From Hymenobacter metallilatus (lineage in GTDB: Bacteria > Bacteroidota > Bacteroidia > Cytophagales > Hymenobacteraceae): a stretch of DNA of 64,000 nt. Positions 62,261 through 64,000 of this stretch are shown here, one piece after another; position 1 is the first letter of the stretch; each line of letters begins with the position of its first letter. The translations under genes were made by a program, and so were the position numbers. Where the stretch lies: assembly GCF_003944705.1 (NCBI RefSeq), contig NZ_RWIS01000009.1:124001-188000 (forward strand), read 5' to 3'. The notes beneath the pieces were generated by a model. The model was not told the origin of the DNA. It saw nothing but the letters and a program-made list of their open reading frames with translations, and searched no databases.

Positions 62261-62300
62261 GATAAAAGTGACTGAGTGATGGAGTGACTGAATGAAGATG
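62261..62300. repeat. Single tract of GTGACTGAGTGATGGAGTGA-type units
   Basis: Repeat tract upstream of the dehydrogenase gene with the same step length as the octad repeats elsewhere, but no matching second arm was seen. Confidence 0.5.
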
Positions 62301-62330
62301 CTGGTAGATGCTGGCGCAGGGTGTCCCGCC

Positions 62331-62921
62331 TTAGCCGGGGCTGATACGAAAAACCTGTCCGTCGGTTAGCTGATATAGTTCCTGACTTTCCGGGCAGGTA
62401 GCTTGCTGCTGCTGGTTGAATTCCAACCGGTGGCCGTGGGCACTCATCCACCCGTGTTGCCGGGCCGGGTTGCCATATACCAGCGCAAACGGCGGTACAT
62501 CGTGCGTTACTACGGAACCGGCTCCTACAAAAGCGTATTCGCCCAGGGTAATGCCACACACCACCGTGCTATTGGCCCCAATGGTTGTTCCCCGGCCCAC
62601 CTGCGTAGGGAGGTACTCCCCACGGCGGGGTACTGCGGCCCGCGGGTTACGCACATTGGTGAATACCACGGAGGGGCCCAGAAAAACGTCGTCCTGGCAC
62701 TGTACGCCCGTGTACAAGCTCACATTATTCTGGACCTTCACGTTGCGGCCCAGCGTTACAGCATCGGCCACAAACACATTCTGGCCCAGGCTACAGGCCT
62801 CGCCCAACACGGCTCCGGCACTAACATGGCAGAAGTGCCAGATGTAGCATCCAGCCCCAATGCGGCAGCCTGCGTCGAGGACGGCGGTAGGATGCGCGTA
62901 ATAGCCGGAAGCGTTGGTCAT
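62331..62921 (-). CDS. WbpD-like left-handed beta-helix acyltransferase
   Basis: N-acetyltransferase of the hexapeptide-repeat type, about 196 residues from the ATG at 62921 (TNASGYYAHPTAVLDAG). Hexapeptide turns are visible throughout (AGCRIGAGCYIWHFCHVSAG, LGRNVKVQNNVSLYTGV, GRGTTIGANSTVVCGITLGEYAFVGAGSVVT, PPFALVYGNPARQHGW). The form matches WbpD-type enzymes acetylating the 3-amino group of UDP-sugars. The amine-forming partners WbpB/WbpE are absent here, so the substrate may come from elsewhere. It heads the minus-strand island, with its own TACCTTTG box upstream. Confidence 0.87.
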   Translation of the reverse strand: MTNASGYYAHPTAVLDAGCRIGAGCYIWHFCHVSAGAVLGEACSLGQNVFVADAVTLGRNVKVQNNVSLYTGVQCQDDVFLGPSVVFTNVRNPRAAVPRRGEYLPTQVGRGTTIGANSTVVCGITLGEYAFVGAGSVVTHDVPPFALVYGNPARQHGWMSAHGHRLEFNQQQQATCPESQELYQLTDGQVFRISPG

Positions 62922-62954
62922 GCCAGCGGAGTGAATGGAAAGTTTTTCAGCCCG

Positions 62955-62962
62955 CAAAGGTA
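62955..62962 (-). promoter_or_regulatory. Candidate -7 element (TACCTTTG) of the nucleotide-sugar island
   Basis: Exact TAnnTTTG match on the minus strand, about 33 bp before the ATG at 62921. No TTG at the usual -33 distance. Confidence 0.5.
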
Positions 62963-63038
62963 GGGGTTTTGGTAGTCTGTTAAGAAATCCGGGGTCTGGT
63001 TCGGACTGATCTGGTAGTATTTGGCTGTTAATTTATCA

Positions 63039-63905
63039 TTATGCCGGGCCGGGCCAGGTGGCACGGGCCATACGGGGCTTGCCAAATATATCCGGCTGCA
63101 CCATTGTTTCCTGGTAGCCGGCACCCTGGAACAAAGCCATGATTTCCTCGGCAAATTGCTCGTTGATTTCAACATACAGCTTACCTCCGGAAGCCAGCAG
63201 AATGGTCCCCAGCTCCGCAATACGCCGGTAAAACAGTAGTGGGTCGTGGTTGGGAACAAATAGCGCGGTGGCCGGCTCATACGCCAGCACATTGGCCCGC
63301 ATGAATGGCCGCTCATTTTCCAGCACATAGGGCGGGTTGCTTACCAACACATCAACTGGCGCCGGCAGATCAGCTGGTTGTGTGGTAAGAATGTCTGCCT
63401 GCTGAAACGTTACGGCCACCTCGTAGCGTCGGGCATTCCGGCGGGCTACCGCCAACGCCTCCGGGTCTATATCAACGGTTGTAATATGGGCCCCGGGCAA
63501 CCGCCTGCCCAAAGCAACCGGAATGCAGCCCGAGCCGGTGCCTACGTCCAGCACCCGCAAACCGGCGCGGCCTGTCTGCTCCCGCACTATCCATTCCACC
63601 AACTCCTCTGTTTCAGGCCGCGGAATAAGAGTGGCCGGTGTTACTTCCAGCGCCAGCCCGGCAAAATGGGCAACTCCCAGTACGTATTGCAGGGGCTCAT
63701 GTTGCAGCAGGCGGGCCTGAATAGCGGCCAGCGCCCCCAGGCTGGCAGCCGGAATTTCCTGCTGTGCCTGCACGCGCCGTTGCAGGGGGGTAAGCTGCAG
63801 TACCTGCTCCAGCACCTCTCCGGCTATAGCCTGAGCTTCGGGGGCCTCGTAAACCGGCTGCAAAGCAGAGGCCAGCGCCTCGGTGTATTGACGTAAAGTA
63901 GGCAT
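63039..63905 (-). CDS. prmC: Peptide chain release factor N5-glutamine methyltransferase
   Basis: Methylates the GGQ glutamine of release factors 1 and 2. The 288-residue protein has an N-terminal helical domain, then RPETEELVEWIV, LDVGTGSGCIPVALGRRLPG (SAM motif), VDIDPEALAVARRNARRY and the catalytic NPPY in DVLVSNPPYVLENERPF, ending with a beta-rich stretch. The motif set is diagnostic for PrmC/HemK. The start is the ATG at 63905, just after a TACCTTTG box. The upstream DNA (63906..64000) should contain the promoter of a divergent gene beyond the window. Confidence 0.95.
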   Translation of the reverse strand: MPTLRQYTEALASALQPVYEAPEAQAIAGEVLEQVLQLTPLQRRVQAQQEIPAASLGALAAIQARLLQHEPLQYVLGVAHFAGLALEVTPATLIPRPETEELVEWIVREQTGRAGLRVLDVGTGSGCIPVALGRRLPGAHITTVDIDPEALAVARRNARRYEVAVTFQQADILTTQPADLPAPVDVLVSNPPYVLENERPFMRANVLAYEPATALFVPNHDPLLFYRRIAELGTILLASGGKLYVEINEQFAEEIMALFQGAGYQETMVQPDIFGKPRMARATWPGPA

Positions 63906-63911
63906 AGTTCA

Positions 63912-63919
63912 CAAAGGTA
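63912..63919 (-). promoter_or_regulatory. Candidate -7 element (TACCTTTG) before prmC
   Basis: Exact TAnnTTTG on the minus strand ending 6 nt before the prmC ATG, implying a very short or absent 5' leader. No -33 TTG seen. Confidence 0.55.
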
Positions 63920-64000
63920 GGCGGTAGGGCGTGGCAGCAGGGCGCGGGGTTATGGCTCTTCCTGTATCTTCACTGCCCAAGCCCTTACCGCCCCACCCTG

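Overview
The window looks like chromosomal DNA of a high-GC member of the Bacteroidota, most likely Hymenobacter or a close relative in the Cytophagales. This rests on the protein families (carboxypeptidase-regulatory-like TonB-dependent receptors, a LytTR regulator, FadL/OmpP1, PD40-OmpA and SPII lipoproteins), on promoter-like -7 elements of the TAnnTTTG type, on weak or absent Shine-Dalgarno sequences, and on many intergenic inverted repeats. No rRNA, tRNA, CRISPR array, transposase or phage gene was found.

Layout: (1) 1-4.3 kb: a 5'-truncated multi-PAS hybrid histidine kinase convergent with a LytTR response regulator. (2) 4.6-37.6 kb: genes for the lower kynurenine pathway (kmo, kynU, ACMSD, 3-hydroxyanthranilate dioxygenase, an SDR, an aminomuconate-semialdehyde dehydrogenase-like ALDH) mixed with two tandem TonB-dependent receptors, an AlkB-like dioxygenase, eight large GT-C-like membrane proteins, a GT2 polyprenyl-phosphate sugar synthase-like protein, a methyltransferase and four related small lipoproteins with a predicted CBM4/9-like beta-sandwich. 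(3) 37.6-44.5 kb: a Uma2 nuclease-like protein, a lipoprotein with a TonB C-terminal domain, pirin, a small unknown, an S9 dipeptidyl peptidase and a lipoprotein. (4) 44.6-56 kb: outer-membrane and housekeeping genes (FadL-like porin, a Gly/Tyr/Trp-rich lipoprotein, proS, NfeD-floA, PD40-OmpA, an IPNS-like dioxygenase, chrA). (5) 56.2-62.9 kb: a minus-strand nucleotide-sugar island (rmlA, four-helix-bundle gene, WbpP/TviC-like epimerase, rmlB, galE, WbpO/TviB-like dehydrogenase, WbpD-like acyltransferase). (6) prmC at the right edge.

How it works together: the kynurenine enzymes would take kynurenine through 3-hydroxykynurenine, 3-hydroxyanthranilate and aminocarboxymuconate semialdehyde to 2-aminomuconate, a degradative route because ACMSD diverts carbon from quinolinate. 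In the interleaved module, the GT2 protein could charge a polyprenyl carrier, the GT-C proteins could transfer the sugar on the far side of the inner membrane, and the beta-sandwich lipoproteins could bind or receive glycan; this is inference. The nucleotide-sugar island could supply UDP-GalNAc/UDP-GalNAcA-type and dTDP-4-keto-6-deoxyglucose precursors.

The two most unusual things are the interleaving of kynurenine genes with the GT-C/lipoprotein module on one strand, and a recurrent class of intergenic inverted repeats, several built of degenerate 7-8-nt units, whose arms begin or end at the stop codons of the flanking genes.
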